Positions 1-12,326 of a stretch of 64,000 nucleotides of DNA are shown here, one piece after another. Made by a program: the position numbers and the translations under genes. The stretch comes from Dermanyssus gallinae. Lineage: Eukaryota; Arthropoda; Arachnida; Mesostigmata; Dermanyssidae. Position 1 is the stretch's first letter, and every line of letters starts with the position of its first letter. The notes below the pieces were generated by a model. The model ran no database searches. It was not told where the DNA came from and worked only from the letters and a program-made list of their open reading frames with translations. Location of the stretch: positions 82,501 through 146,500 of the forward strand of contig QVRM01004838.1 of the NCBI GenBank assembly GCA_003439945.1, given 5' to 3'.

Positions 1-390
1 AGGGGCGCTTAGCGCGGCAACATATATATTACCTACGTATCCATATCATCAATGTATCCTCCAATACCTACTAATGATTTGCCTTTTGCTTCATAGCCTA
101 TTCTTCCAATACGTACTAATGATTTGCCTTATTGGGACAACATCGTCTTTGTAATATCGACATTGGTACTTTCTAACATTTGGTTCTATAGGTAGAACTT
201 TCCGACAGGTTCTATATATCATGCTCCCCCGCAAAGTTGTACATTCTTATACAATATGTTCAACTGACTCATTTTCTAACCCACAAGCTCGACATTATGT
301 GCTTTTCCTTTGTCTGCCTATATTAAGCTCGTGGTATCCATGTATTTAATATCCCTGCCCTGGCATCTGCCACTAGCCCACTCGCTCTTG

Positions 391-422
<32 letters not shown>

Positions 423-577
423 GAACTCACTCAGCATGATAAGTTAGCACTATAGGTTTTTATGGTGGCACATCAGGGTCCACTACATCACTTAAGCACG
501 TCTAAAGTAGAAACTCACCACCTAGCATTCGTCCCTTGCAGAAGGTCCCGAGAGACACTATGAAGCGGGTTCACATA
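1..577. other. Non-coding sequence before the foldback element
   Basis: No recognisable gene or domain is seen. The stretch is AT-rich and includes a short (TA)n array at 391-418. It ends at a TA dinucleotide (576-577) that forms one flank of the foldback element beginning at 578. Confidence 0.6.
391..418. repeat. (TA)n microsatellite
   Basis: Uninterrupted alternating AT over about 28 bases. Confidence 0.95.
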
Positions 578-2120
578 CAGGGTGTTTCAAAAATATTTAA
601 AGCGCGATATATGGAATTGTAGAGCTCCTAAAGCAAATGTTTTTTTCCAATGGAGCATGGTCTCTGAGAAGTCTTGTTTCGGAGTGAGAGTGAAATTGCT
701 ACAATTTGTAACACTGGTGTTTTTGCCCGACATAGGAGCACAAAATGTGCAGTTGCGAGACAGTCTCCTCCTATATAGAAACTAAGTACACCGTCGTGTT
801 CGTGTGAAAATTCTGCTCCATCTGAAGAATATACAGGGCCGGTCAGAAAATGCGACATAGTCGCTTAGAAGAGAATTCGCCAAAAAATTAAGTTCTTTAT
901 TAGCGTTCACGCCAAATACCTCAAAAGCATAACCCTACGACCACTCACGGCGCTCAAAACTAGCACATTCAGGCAAACGCATTTTCGTGGCGATCATTTT
1001 GATACCGAACTTATGGCAATGCGAGCCGCGGTTGCGGAGTTATTACGATTTTTTGGCCAGATGTCGAGATTGAGTACATGCAAAAATTACCTAGAGTGCT
1101 AGTAGATCATTTATGCATGCACTCAATCTCAATTACACCGCAATCACGGCTCGCATTGATATGTATTTGGTACCAAAATGATCGGCATGCATTTTTGAAG
1201 CGCATTTGCCTGGATGTGTAGTTTTGAGCGCTGTGATTGGTCGTAGTGTTATGATTTTGAGATATTGAATGTGAAGGCAAAAAAAGTACTTATTTTTTTG
1301 CTAAATATTTTCTAAACGATTGTGTCGATTCTAGGCAATATTATGAGTTCTTCTTCAAGAAGAATTTTCTCGCGGATACGACGGTGTGCTTAGTTTCTTC
1401 ATGGGAGGATTGTCTCGCAATTGCACATTTTATGCTCTTATGTCAGACAAAAACGCCAGTGACACAAATTGTAGTAATATCACTCTCACTCCGAAACAAG
1501 ACGTTTCAGAAACCATGTTATATTGAAAAAAATATTTCCTTTAACGAGCTCTACATTCCATATATCGCTTTTCAAATCTTTCTGGAACAAAGTCATTTTT
1601 GTATGTACTAAAACCCGACATCTGGTCAAAAAACCGTAATTATTCCGCAACCACAGCTCGCGTTGCCATAAGTTTGGTGCCAAAATTATCATCATGAAAT
1701 GCGCATTTGCCTAAATATGTTAGTTTTAGGCGCCGTGAGTGGTCTTAGGGTGTTGATTTTGAGGTATTTGGCGTGAAGGCTAATAAAAAAACTTTATTTT
1801 TCGTATTCTCTTCTAAGCGACCATGTTGCATCTTCTGACCGGCCTTAAATATTTTTCAGAAGAGTGGTGCTTAGTTTGCAGTTGTGCAGAAAGTGCTTAG
1901 TTTCTGTATAGGAGAACTGGTTGTCTCGCAATTGCACATGTTGTGCTCCTATGTCGGGCAAAAACACCAGTGTTACAAATTGTAGTAATTTCACTCTCTC
2001 ACTCCAAAACAAGACTTCTCAGAGACCATGTTCCATTGGAAAAAACATTTTTCATTGGAAAAAACATAACGAGCCCTACCATTCCACATATCGCGCTTCA
2101 AATATTCCTGAAACACCCTG
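578..2120. mobile_element. Foldback/MITE-like non-autonomous DNA element with three related arms, TA flanks
   Basis: The left end reads CAGGGTGTTTC just after TA (576-577). The right end reads GAAACACCCTG just before TA (2121-2122). The ends are therefore inverted and flanked by a TA, as in Tc1/mariner-superfamily insertions. The first arm (about 578-1085) reappears inverted at about 1125-1595 and again inverted at about 1612-2120. The arms share long diverged blocks, for example CGACATAGGAGCACAAAATG at 729 with inverted counterparts near 1435 and 1945, and the block around CACTCACGGCGCTCAAAAC near 945 with inverted counterparts near 1225 and 1720. Arms one and two form a large imperfect palindrome. 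Arm two lacks the clean outer terminus. No transposase is visible inside, so mobilisation would need one supplied elsewhere. A segmental duplication of one arm, or insertion of one copy into another, could explain the extra arm. Confidence 0.75.
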
Positions 2121-2122
2121 TA

Positions 2123-2310
2123 CACGTATAAACGTAAATATGGGTTAGAGAACCCGTGACCGCACGTCACGCGGAGACATTTGTTCACTCCAATGTGCTA
2201 AGATAACTAAGTTATCTAAATAAATGAATTGTTTATATAATGTTTGTACAATTGTAACGGCCACCATAGTTATGTTGATTTTTCGGCGAATTAGTCCACA
2301 TATGTATATA
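2123..2310. other. Spacer between foldback element and Tc1-like element
   Basis: About 190 bases of unassigned AT-rich sequence separate the TA flank of the foldback element from the TA (2309-2310) that precedes the Tc1-like element. Nothing recognisable is seen. Confidence 0.5.
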
Positions 2311-2508
2311 CAGTCCGCGAAAAACGATACAGCCACCCATTTATTATAAACAATCGTGTAAAGACTACAGTGATACATGCTCATAGAGTAACAGCGAAAG
2401 TTCCGTCGACATTTGGAGTCCTTGATTAGTTTGAAACACGAGATCTCCACATTTAAAACAGATACACCGCCAAAAAATGATACAGCCACTAGCAAGATGT
2501 ATGTCTTA
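2311..2508 (+). repeat. Left long inverted repeat of the Tc1-like element
   Basis: It pairs with 3662-3894. The most conserved inner block is AATGATACAGCCACTAGCAA at about 2476-2495, found inverted at about 3677-3696. The outer block CGCGAAAAACGATACAGCCAC lies at 2316-2336. Confidence 0.85.
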
Positions 2509-2601
2509 AGGAGTGAATTGAAATGATTACCGGTGTTTGGACTCATTTCACGGCTCGACCGAAACAAAGGCAGAAACATCGAGTGCACTCAGCAACTATA
2601 C

Positions 2602-3562
2602 TTAATACTTAGTAAATTTCCCGTTAAGTTGGATAACTTCAAAAATGCGGTTTAATATAGCGTTGAACAAAGTTTGGATGACGTCCTGCGAGAGCTCGCC
2701 CCAAGTCTTCGCAAAGGCTTCTTTTAGTTCTACCTGGTTCAAAAATTTCGTCGGTGTAAACCTTTTGGGCGAGCCAAGACCAAACATTCTCGATGATATT
2801 AAGATCAGGCGAGACTGCACGCCAGCGTAATACCTCAAGTGACGTTGTTCGAACCAGCTTCCAATCAGCCTGGCGGTGTGAATCGGGGCGCTTTCGTGTT
2901 GAAAACAGAAATCGGGCCCTCCTATCAGCTAAAAATGCGCCGATTGCTCTTCTAGTAGATACCTATGGCGCGTCGAATTAACACGACCATCTAAGCACAA
3001 TCGACGACTTTGTATGATATCCGACAGCGGCCGAAATCATCACCGGACCGCCATCTGAGTGCCATTTTGACGAAAATCGTCAAAAGTTAAATCCATTCAG
3101 TCCATCAAAGTTGAACTGTTTTTCATCCGAAAATAACACTTGGTGCCACTCAGTGGTCCATGACATCGTATCATGGGCGAAGTTGAGACGAGCTTTCTGA
3201 TGCTCAGCGATCAATCGTGGTTTTCTCTTGTGCATTTTTCTCGTAAGCCAAGGTGTCTTCCTAAAGAAGTCTTGCACATTTCGCACGTTCGTTTGCACAC
3301 CAGCCGCCGCCGCAATTGCCCTTGCCGAAAACGCAGAGTTCGACGTTTTCTTCAGAACTGCACGCTTGCTTCGTTCCGAAATGGCATTTAGACGCCCGGA
3401 ACTCTTTTTTTACGGCGTAATTCTTACCTAAATTCACAAAGTTGTTTACTACTTTTGGACAACGCCCCAATCGACGAGAAATTTTGCCATTAGAGATGCC
3501 GACGGCCTGATAGGCCTTAATTTAGGTCTTTCGTCACTCGTAAGGCGTCGGCCTAGACCCAT
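2602..3562 (-). pseudogene. Tc1-like transposase, broken by frameshifts
   Basis: Read on the minus strand, translation starts at an ATG (3562) with MGLGRRLTSDERP, followed after a frame change by an IS..ISRRLGRCPKVVNNF-type helix-turn-helix segment (about 3500-3400). This is the usual N-terminal DNA-binding region of Tc1 transposases. A second conserved block, WHQVLFSDEKQFNFDG (about 3160-3080), carries the first catalytic aspartate. A third, with the DLN.IENVW-type signature and ELKEAFAKTWGELSQDVIQ (about 2830-2640), covers the region of the last catalytic residue. The tail FEVIQLNGKFTKY ends at a stop at 2602. The coding span equals about 320 codons, close to the usual 340. Frame changes between blocks show it is inactive. 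It lies entirely within the inverted repeats. Confidence 0.85.
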
Positions 3563-3661
3563 CGTTTTAACACGGGAAAAAAAATCTAGTATGAGGTCTG
3601 CCTTTGTTTTCGTCGAGCCGTAAAATAAGCCCAAACGTCGTTATTCCGCTTATTTCACACG

Positions 3662-3894
3662 CTAAGACATGCATCTTGCTAGTGGCTGTATCATTTTTTT
3701 GTGGTGCAGCTGTGTCAAATACAGAGATCTCGTGTTTCAAAGTAACTCGAGACCCCAAATGTCGATGGAAATCTTCGCTGTTACTCTATAGCTAGCATGT
3801 ATCACTGTAGCCTTTGCACGATTGGCTATAATAAATGTTTGTAATGTGGCAAAAGTTAAACAAAAAAAGTGGCTGTATATTTTTTTCGCGGACT
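3662..3894 (-). repeat. Right long inverted repeat of the Tc1-like element
   Basis: Inverted counterpart of 2311-2508. It contains the inner motif near 3677-3696 and the outer motif near 3868-3894. The outermost base differs from the left end (ACT rather than ACTG), consistent with decay. Confidence 0.83.
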
Positions 3895-4089
3895 ATATAT
3901 ATATATATGATCATACACGTAGTGGAACTATGGGTGGATATATTTACTATTCGCTTGGCATGCATATCTAAGTACACATTTCATTCGTTTACATTGGGAG
4001 CGCTTAGAGCGATAGCCTAAGCGGACACGTTGAGATACCCAACAGGTTTCCCCAACAGTCCCAGTGGCAGCTTGTTCGCCGACTCTCAG
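3895..4089. other. Unassigned sequence with short TA run
   Basis: A (TA)n stretch at about 3894-3908 abuts the Tc1-like element. Nothing else was recognised. Confidence 0.5.
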
Positions 4090-4200
4090 CGGTCGATGGT
4101 TTATCATCTATTCATCGCTCAAAGACAATTCGATCAAGCACAGTCGAGATCGAACCGGCGACACTTCGGTAGATGGTGATAACCATGACTAGCGCCCCAC
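4090..4200 (-). mobile_element. tRNA-like SINE head fragment
   Basis: On the minus strand, the sequence from 4200 downward reads GGGCGCTAGTCATGGTTATC and later GCCGGTTCGATCTCGAC. These resemble a tRNA D-arm/box A and T-arm/box B (GGTTCGANTC) at a tRNA-like spacing of about 35 bases. The downstream sequence vaguely recalls the second SINE family seen at 26.25 and 28.78 kb. No mature tRNA fold was assembled. Chance resemblance is possible. Confidence 0.45.
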
Positions 4201-5132
4201 TAACCACCCTCCATCTCCCCCCACCGCCTACATAATCGTCTACTTGATGATCTGCACCGGACTGCCAGGGAGCAGGTGCATGATGCGATCAACTTGGTTT
4301 GTTTTCGCGGTCCACTTGAGAACGGAACAACGGCAGCATCAACATCAAGAACAACAACAACACATCGACAGCAACAATGACAATGGCAACGGCAATGACT
4401 ACGACATTGACGAGGACTTGTAGTAGCGGTAGCAACAACAACAACCGTGATGATTCGACAGTGATCATCGAGTGGCCTCGAGCGAGACCTCAATCACAGT
4501 TAGGCTGGTCGGTTAGGCTGTAGGTATCAGCAAAGCATTGAGGCCGTTTGGGGGGGGGGGGCGGTGGCGAAGCACCCCTGCTGCCTCTGCTGGCGGCGAC
4601 AACAACAACAACAACAACAACGAAGTAACGACAAGGCCACCAATTGGCTGGTTGTCTGGCTGGCTGTACCGTAATCGAATGTCTTCATGCCGAAACGGCT
4701 TCACGATAGGCGCATGGTGAAGTCGACCCACCTGCTTACGTTCTCTCGCCTTCTTCCCCCCCCTCCTGCTGTCGTCTCTCTCTCTCTCTCTCTCTCCTAT
4801 CTCTCTCTTTTACCTATCTCTATACGTGGTAGCCCTATTTCGTGCTTTTAAGGTCTCGTTCTCGTCGCATTGCCCTGCCATGACCATTAGTGTAGTACAC
4901 GTTTGCGTATATATCTTGCTGCTTTCGTCTATATTGAGACGTATAGTGGAAGCACGTGTGCGTAGAGAAAGTGCGAACAAGAAAGGAAGAGAGAAGAGAA
5001 AGGGTGGGGTAGAGATAGAGATAGAGAGATACGAGAAGTACGGAGTTTAGCAGGGGAGCAAAAGTCCGCGACAGTAAACACCGATCAGCAGGACAGAATG
5101 CGAATTTGCCAAGGAAGGGAAGCAACACACTC

Positions 5133-5135
5133 TTA

Positions 5136-5196
<61 letters not shown>

Positions 5197-5197
5197 T
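5133..5197. repeat. Compound (TA)n-(GA)n microsatellite
   Basis: About 45 bases of alternating TA with one G interruption run directly into about 19 bases of alternating AG. Confidence 0.95.
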
Positions 5198-6460
5198 AAA
5201 TAGCGAGGAACAACTCCTTGGATTGTTATTCTGCGTTGAAGCGAGGGTCTTTGCGCTTGAGCAGCGCTTGACAAGAAAGTCGACCAGACATTTAGTCAGT
5301 CCGATGACCAACAACTGATCATCATGGATGCTCATTGTGGACTGCTTGCTCTCCTGGCGACGCAACAGTCCATTTAAGCCGATTTGTCCCCGTTACTCTT
5401 TTTGACTGTTTTTTTGTTATTGTGGCCGTTGGTGATTGTGGTGTTGCTGTTGTTGTTGCAATTGTCGCCAGCGTCGTCGTTTTTCGTCTTAGCAACAACT
5501 TGTTGATGCTGTCGTTGCTATAGCATTGTCTGTTTTTTACTGCCTATTATTACCCTTCCCGATTTAGTTGTTGTTTTTTGCTTTTACTGTTGTTGTTGTC
5601 GTTGTTGTTGCTGCTGCTTTGCCGCTGTCGAGAGTCTTGTTCCTAAGAATTGCTGTTATGTTTGTTGTTACCGTCGTCATCGTCGCTGTGGTTGTTGCTG
5701 TTGTTGTTGTTGTTCATGTAGCCGCTATCTCTATCGTTAGAGCGACGGTGTTATCGCGTAATCCATGATGTCGTTTTGGTGCTGGCGGCCGTTTTTCCGC
5801 AATGCTGCATCTCATTTTGTTAACGTTGTTCGCGCCGCCGCTGCCACAGTCACAGTCATCGCATCGGGTGCCGTTCTAAACGCTTGAATGGCGTGCAAAC
5901 ACCTCCATTTCGCCGACCCGATACAACACGCTTCCTAACACCCCCACCTGGTCATCTCCCATCTCCCATTTCCTATCGCCGCCAGTCACACTCGCTTGCT
6001 AACACCCGCCCGCCCGTCTATCCAACTACTCAGTCCAGTTTTAGTCTAGCAGTCAGAAGAGGCACAGGCTGTCAACCCACTGCCTCTCATTCGTCCTTTC
6101 TTCTGTCTTTTTATCTTCTCTCCAAGTCATTGGTCAGCAGGTCGGTGGATCAGCAAGCAAGGCCTGTCGACTGAGTTCCGTCGTCAAATTGCCACAGCGG
6201 GCGTCTGTCGTAACGTAACTAGCGTAACTACGACCCCACCTCTCAAAACCCAGATTCTCTTGTGCTCAGCGCCGTCGCACTTAACAACAACAGCAGCAGC
6301 AGCAGAAGCAGCAGCAGCTTGATATACCGCCAGCCGCAAACGCCGGGAGGAAAGAGGCAACGGTTCAATCCTTATTGGTAGGTGGTGCGAACGTAACAAG
6401 AAACACATTTAGGCACATAATATACATACATAGCGGTACATACACATGTGCAACACAAAT

Positions 6461-6462
<2 letters not shown>

Positions 6463-6509
<47 letters not shown>

Positions 6510-6529
6510 TTATATATATATATATATAG
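6463..6529. repeat. (TA)n microsatellite, interrupted
   Basis: Alternating TA over about 67 bases with one GATT interruption near 6508. Confidence 0.95.
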
Positions 6530-7299
6530 AAAATATTGTGATAATTTATTAATAATTTACAATACGTTTGCACATTCGGCAGTGGTCGCAGGTGGGGGTG
6601 TTAGGAAGCGGATATATATTTGAGTTTAGATAAGTGAGGCTGCCGCTTGAGGTTGACGCCTTCTGCTATCCAGTTGCGAACCTTTCAAACACGAACAAGA
6701 AAGACGGCCTATGCCGTCAAGACGCTACCTTGAAAATTGTCCACAGCGAGCTGGATATCAATTACTCTTGTCTCAATGCTGATCGGTGGTGATTTTTAAA
6801 CCAGTGACCTATCATCGGCAGCAGAACTGCATTTGTAATACGATGACTTTATGGTTCTTCTTCTTCTCAGTGCGAGCGCGATATTTGCACTAATCAGAAA
6901 CGCGGCGAAACCTCTCTGTTCTCATGCTTCTTCTGTAAAGTTATAATTCCTGCAGCAAAGTATCTATTATTATGTGCACGCGTACAAGTTGTATACTTCC
7001 TGTGAAAATGCGTACCAAATCTGCAGACATAAAACGAGAGAGATGTTGTATGACGATATCTCAGCGTGTGCAACGGACACGTGTCGTCAAAGTGTCTGTC
7101 TGATCATATTTACGTAGGGACCAAAGTGCTTGCAATTTGTATGATAGAATAGAGATAGAATGTTGTTTTTTTGTAAAGTCGAATTTGTATGCAGATTTCG
7201 GCAAAATGTTCATCAAGTTACTAGTTGAAACGGCGGATCCATGCACTGAAGCACACCTTTAAATCGCGTTTATTAATGCTTTCTAGCTTTTTCTTAGTA

Positions 7300-8162
7300 T
7301 ATAATATATTTATTTATTATTAGGTCTTTTAGCTGTACATATAATTTTTGACGCCGACTTGATTCGGCTACGGCAGAAAGGGGAGTCCCTTGCCCGTGGG
7401 CAATGAACAAATTACCGACGCGGCGTTTCCGCGTTAAAGTTCAACTGATATTCTTTGTAGCAAAAACTGCCATGCTCTTCTATCGCCGGTTGACGCAGCA
7501 ACTCTGGATCCCAGGTCCGCCAGAAAGTTCCTTGTGATTTTTCCTATTGGGCCTAATGTTTCGAAGACAATTGGTTGAACGATATAGTTTTGTTCCAGTT
7601 CACGATATTTTGCCAACTTGCGATCTTCATCAAGGCGAGCGGCTCCTCCGACCTCTCGACTGGTATGGCGGTCATAAAAAGCGGCCAACGTCCAAGACAC
7701 GGTGACGTCGTACACAAGACAGCGAGCTTCACTCCATGGAACTAGAGTCAGGCTGTCCGGACGCAGTTGGCTGTTTGCTGACAGACCGACCGACTCTTTG
7801 ACTGCCGGTATGTGGGCTGACTGCATTGCTCGGTGTATTACGTCACTCATAGCTGAATACCTTGAGAACCTATCGGTGCTCCTCTTGCAAGCGAGAGCAT
7901 GTTCACGCGTAGAAGACACCCTTAGGTGACATCTTTTACAGTTATGTGCGAAGCAGACTGATTCCCCCAGACGCAGGAGTGTGAGCTGCGGTGAGGGAAT
8001 GACCTGAAGCCACTTTCCGCTCATCGGATCGATCACGGCTCTCATTCGCGCTTGCTCTTTAACGCTGCTCGCCTGGGTCATTAATCGCTCCTGGATCGAC
8101 TTAACTACTTGCAAGTCCAAAGTCGATTGTGTAATGCGCTCCACTTCAATGGCTTCGTGCAC
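7300..8162 (-). mobile_element. Non-LTR retrotransposon 3' fragment encoding a zinc-knuckle plus restriction-like endonuclease domain
   Basis: A 242-codon open frame (8162-7434, minus) begins without a clear start and ends in a conserved tail. Visible motifs in order are SGKWLQVIPSPQL (about residue 48), a CxxC...H...C knuckle (FAHNCKRCHLR...EHALACK), a PD-type motif after SQLRPDSLTLVPW, YDVTVSWTLAAF, an AKYRELE segment and VFETLGPIGKITRNFLADLG. Cys-knuckle plus RPD..DVT..K is the layout of the C-terminal restriction-like endonuclease of R2/R4/NeSL-type retrotransposons. The same tail recurs at 23.2 and 26.65 kb. The 3' untranslated part ends in an A/T-rich tail near 7300-7322. It is truncated at its 5' side, where a mariner relic begins, and no reverse transcriptase is present in this copy. 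Assignment to an exact clade is inference. Confidence 0.75.
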
Positions 8163-8179
8163 TCATTCGCGTACACTAA

Positions 8180-8720
8180 AATCGCATTCTTACTGTTTTA
8201 TTTACTTTTGGATATCCGCGTGAACTCGCACGGTGCCAAGAGCTATGCTCAATGCTGCACCAGCGTGACTTCAGATGCGATGAGAAAGGTCTCCGTGTTT
8301 TCAGTTAGGGTTGGGGCGTTGTCGTGGTGGAAGAACCATCGTCTTACAGATGCTTAATAGCTCTTTCTGGTGAGCGTAGCGAAGACGTTTGGCGAAGACC
8401 TTTGTTCGCTCAACGGCGGAATTGGCACAACGCGGTTCTGCGGTACACCAATCGTCCGTCGCTGTCCCACCTTCTTGCAGTTTGACCGTCGCCACAATTT
8501 CACTCCTAGACAAGAAGAAGATGCCGACTATTACCTTGCCAACCGAACGTTGCGCGCTTCGCCTTTGTGGGTAAGTCTTTCAACGCCTGATATTTTCGAC
8601 CTCTGGACTTGAGTAGATCTTGGGTCATTAGAATGTACCCAAGTCTCATCACCTGTGATGAGTCTCATGAACAAGGAAGACCGTCAAATTTATCGGAATT
8701 TCGCGATTCCTCGCCGAATT
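8180..8720 (-). mobile_element. Mariner transposase relic
   Basis: On the minus strand, LITGDETWVHSNDPRSTQVQ (about 8666-8607) matches the first catalytic block of mariner transposases. A block resembling the FW-D..G.V strand, SRSEIVATVKLQEGGTATDDW (about 8511-8449), follows, and then FFHHDNAPT (about 8325-8299) marks the second catalytic aspartate. The third block survives only as a weak LAPCEF near 8225. The frames differ between blocks and stops intervene, so it is a pseudogene. No clear terminal repeats were found. It abuts the truncated 5' side of the non-LTR fragment at 8162, so it may mark the site where that element was interrupted. Confidence 0.7.
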
Positions 8721-9840
8721 GATCAGAATTTCTCGTTTCAGAAGGACCCGCGCCCTTTTTCGTCCCGTAAGAGGGCGCGAGAGGTACGCATCAAGCAGAC
8801 CTTTTTGGTTAGTTCGAGGTGGTTGTGCTCGATCTTGTGGGGGGACTGAGCATTCGAGCTCAAAGTCTCATCTGGGTTTGCACACGTTATGTTCGAGTTT
8901 CGTTATTTGACAGCCGTCAATCGCAGCGTTTACACGGGCCCTATTCTTATCATTCGTTACTGTTTTTAAATGTAATTTACGGAACTCGTTGTACAGAATT
9001 AAAAGTCCAGTTCAAAATTTCGTCTACAATTCGTACATATTACCCAGGGACGGGGCTTCATCCCCACTGGAACATTGGAAGTCGTACCAAAGAAGACTAC
9101 GCAGTCCTATTTATAGGCATGGTTGTTGTGACACCCAAATGTTCCAATCAAATAGCAACAAAGGATACGCTATTCGCCAGTGGCTAAGCTGTCCTCAGAG
9201 CCACCGGTAGTGTAGTGGATACACCGACTTGCATAATGTCATAATACATCGAGCCATCCGAAAGACTGGTTATCCAAATATTCTTGAGTCGGTATGGTAT
9301 AATAAAGAGCCCGCATAACCTGCGGTAGCGCGCCGGTTCTTACGAAAGAGCTTTACACCCAAAAGATGACCAAATACAAAGAATTACTGGTTTGCTTTCA
9401 TATGGTTTTAGTGACGTTCAATATCAGGAGAGGACCAATCAGCAGAGGCAACGCCCGTTTCTTAAAGGAACCTGGAAAACTATTGATCGTGACTACAGGA
9501 GATGCAACCCGCCGCGCCGAGTAGAAATGTGTCCTCTACTCAAAGCGGTGAGTTCAGAAATGCTATTTCGGTGTAGCGCGCACATTGCAACGCATGACAG
9601 CAATCGGATGAAAACAGCTCTCCGCCACCAAGGCGATGTGATCCCAGTTGATACTCCGTAGACTAAGATCGGAGGCGGCAGCGGCATGTCAGGGTAGGTC
9701 GAGCTCACTCCTAAATTAGCCGCAGACACAAAGCAGCTAGAACCGTCGTTGACCTGACGATGTTTTCTTCACAGAGTCGTCGTCGCATATTCTGCGTGTC
9801 CGTCCTTTTATGCAGACGAGGGTGGATATGCAAAAGTTAC
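8721..9840. other. Unassigned sequence; no gene recognised
   Basis: Open frames here reach 122 codons (8819-9187) but have no recognisable domain and no codon-bias evidence. At 9201-9240, ACCGGTAGTGTAGTGGATAC resembles a tRNA 5' half, but no T-arm follows at proper spacing. Confidence 0.5.
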
Positions 9841-9856
9841 TAGGTGTCAACACTGA

Positions 9857-9950
9857 TGTTATTGTTGCTGTTGTTGTTGTTGTTGTTACTACTACTGCAG
9901 CTTTTGTTTCTGCTTTGTTGTTGTTGTTGTTGTTGTTTCGTTGTTGTTCA
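9857..9950. repeat. (GTT)n-rich tract
   Basis: Two runs of GTT (about 9863-9887 and 9917-9950) are separated by a degenerate ACT/GCT stretch. The leucine-rich frame read from it is an artefact of the repeat. Confidence 0.9.
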
Positions 9951-10339
9951 TGCTGACATCGTAGGGCGTCCGTCCGCCGCCTCGCTTGTGCTCATCTCTT
10001 TCCCACTACATTTAGGTCTGTCTATTCCAGAACGCCCGTTGTGCGGAAAAACGGTCCCGAAAACAAACGCCACTAAAGTGTGCTATGTGTTTGTGTTGAC
10101 AACAACGGCAGAACAACTGTCTCGATTCGACAAACTGCCAGCTGATCGTTACCTGTCCCGGCAACAGCAGGAGTAACAGCACCAACTGCACCTGGATCGA
10201 ATTTTGAAAATAATTTACGGAACAAACATATACATAGACAAACGTCGTTTGCATGTAGGAGGACAGACAGATTCGCTTGAGCAGAACAGGAACACCGCCT
10301 GGCCAAAAACGAAACACATCAGTAGCAGCGCGGCAGTAG

Positions 10340-10655
10340 CGAGAGCCACAACAACAACAACAACAACAACGCTAAGACAACAAGTCACCAACAGCATTGA
10401 CAGCAACAACGATTTTAGTGGAACAACATCACTTGCTGACGATGCTAACAATAATGACGTCTACGACGACGACAACCACAACAACAACCTCAACATCGAC
10501 AGCAACAACAATGTTAACAGCAACAAGAACGGCAGCAACAACAACGACGATATAAAGAAGAGCAGCAGCAGAAGCGGCGACGTCGACGACGGCAACAACA
10601 AAAAGCAACAAAAACAACAACAGCAACAACAACAACAAAAACGACATTAACGTAA
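10340..10655. repeat. Imperfect (CAA)n/(GAC)n triplet tract
   Basis: A long block in which nearly all triplets are CAA, CAG, GAC, AAC or AAT. Pure (ACA)n lies at about 10348-10370 and near 10615-10640. The apparent Asn/Ser-rich 148-codon frame (10204-10650) has no domain, and the opposite strand is equally open, as expected from a low-complexity repeat. Confidence 0.85.
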
Positions 10656-12139
<1,484 letters not shown>

Positions 12140-12326
12140 TTCTCGGATTGGCCCTCGTTCAAGATGTAACGTCCACGGGACTGCCTTTTTCATTGCTTCA
12201 TAGACGAACCCCCATACATACAAAATAAATGTGCAACGGTGGGGCTCGAACCCACGCGCCTATGTGTCTTCCCCGGTCGCAGGCGAGGCGCAGGCGAATG
12301 CACCCACCACTCCACCAGGGCTGGAC
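12140..12326 (-). mobile_element. tRNA-derived SINE, family A, copy 1
   Basis: On the minus strand the copy begins with a tRNA-like head (about 12326-12230). This contains a T-arm/box B reading GGTTCGAGCCCC (complement at about 12242-12253) preceded by a box A-like GTGGAGTGGTGGGTGC. A family-specific body including ATGGGGGTTCGTCTATGAAG (about 12216-12197) and CCACGGGACTG on the plus strand (12172-12182) follows. The same head and body occur at 31.06 and 40.2 kb, which shows a dispersed family. Pol III promoter elements are therefore present in the head. It is too diverged at the acceptor stem to be a functional tRNA. Confidence 0.85.

Larger units (their letters stand above)
2311..3894 (-). 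mobile_element. Tc1-like DNA transposon with long IR/DR-type terminal inverted repeats, decayed
   Basis: The left end begins CAGTCCGCGAAAAA directly after TA. The right end reads TTTTTTCGCGGACT and is followed by ATATATA. CAGT ends and a TA target are hallmarks of Tc1-like elements. The inverted repeats are about 200-230 bp (about 2311-2508 and 3662-3894). Each carries an outer and an inner copy of a motif containing ATACAGCC: the left copies are near 2326 and 2477, and the right copies are inverted near 3870 and 3682. This is the arrangement called IR/DR in the Tc1 family, where the motifs bind transposase. The total length of 1584 bp is normal for the family. A broken transposase lies between the repeats on the minus strand. 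The element is probably immobile but could still be recognised in trans. Confidence 0.85.
4201..7299. other. Long non-coding stretch with simple repeats; no gene recognised
   Basis: This stretch holds CAA/CAG-type triplet tracts (about 4330-4450 and 4590-4625), a poly-G run (about 4551-4561), CT-rich and GA-rich runs (about 4775-4800 and 4985-5030), GTT-type tracts (about 5430-5720) and TA arrays listed separately. All open frames here are short or low-complexity and show no known domain. From 6640 to 7299 the sequence is unique-looking but unassigned. Confidence 0.6.

Noticed and set aside
8819..9187. 122-codon frame as a host gene
   Set aside because: No domain, no splice context, and an overlapping second frame of similar length.
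9201..9300. tRNA gene starting ACCGGTAGTGTAGTGG
   Set aside because: It resembles a tRNA 5' half only. No T-arm at the expected distance and no second copy seen.
12229..12300. Functional tRNA gene from the GGTTCGAGCCC box
   Set aside because: The same head with a shared downstream body occurs three times, and an acceptor stem could not be formed. It is a SINE.
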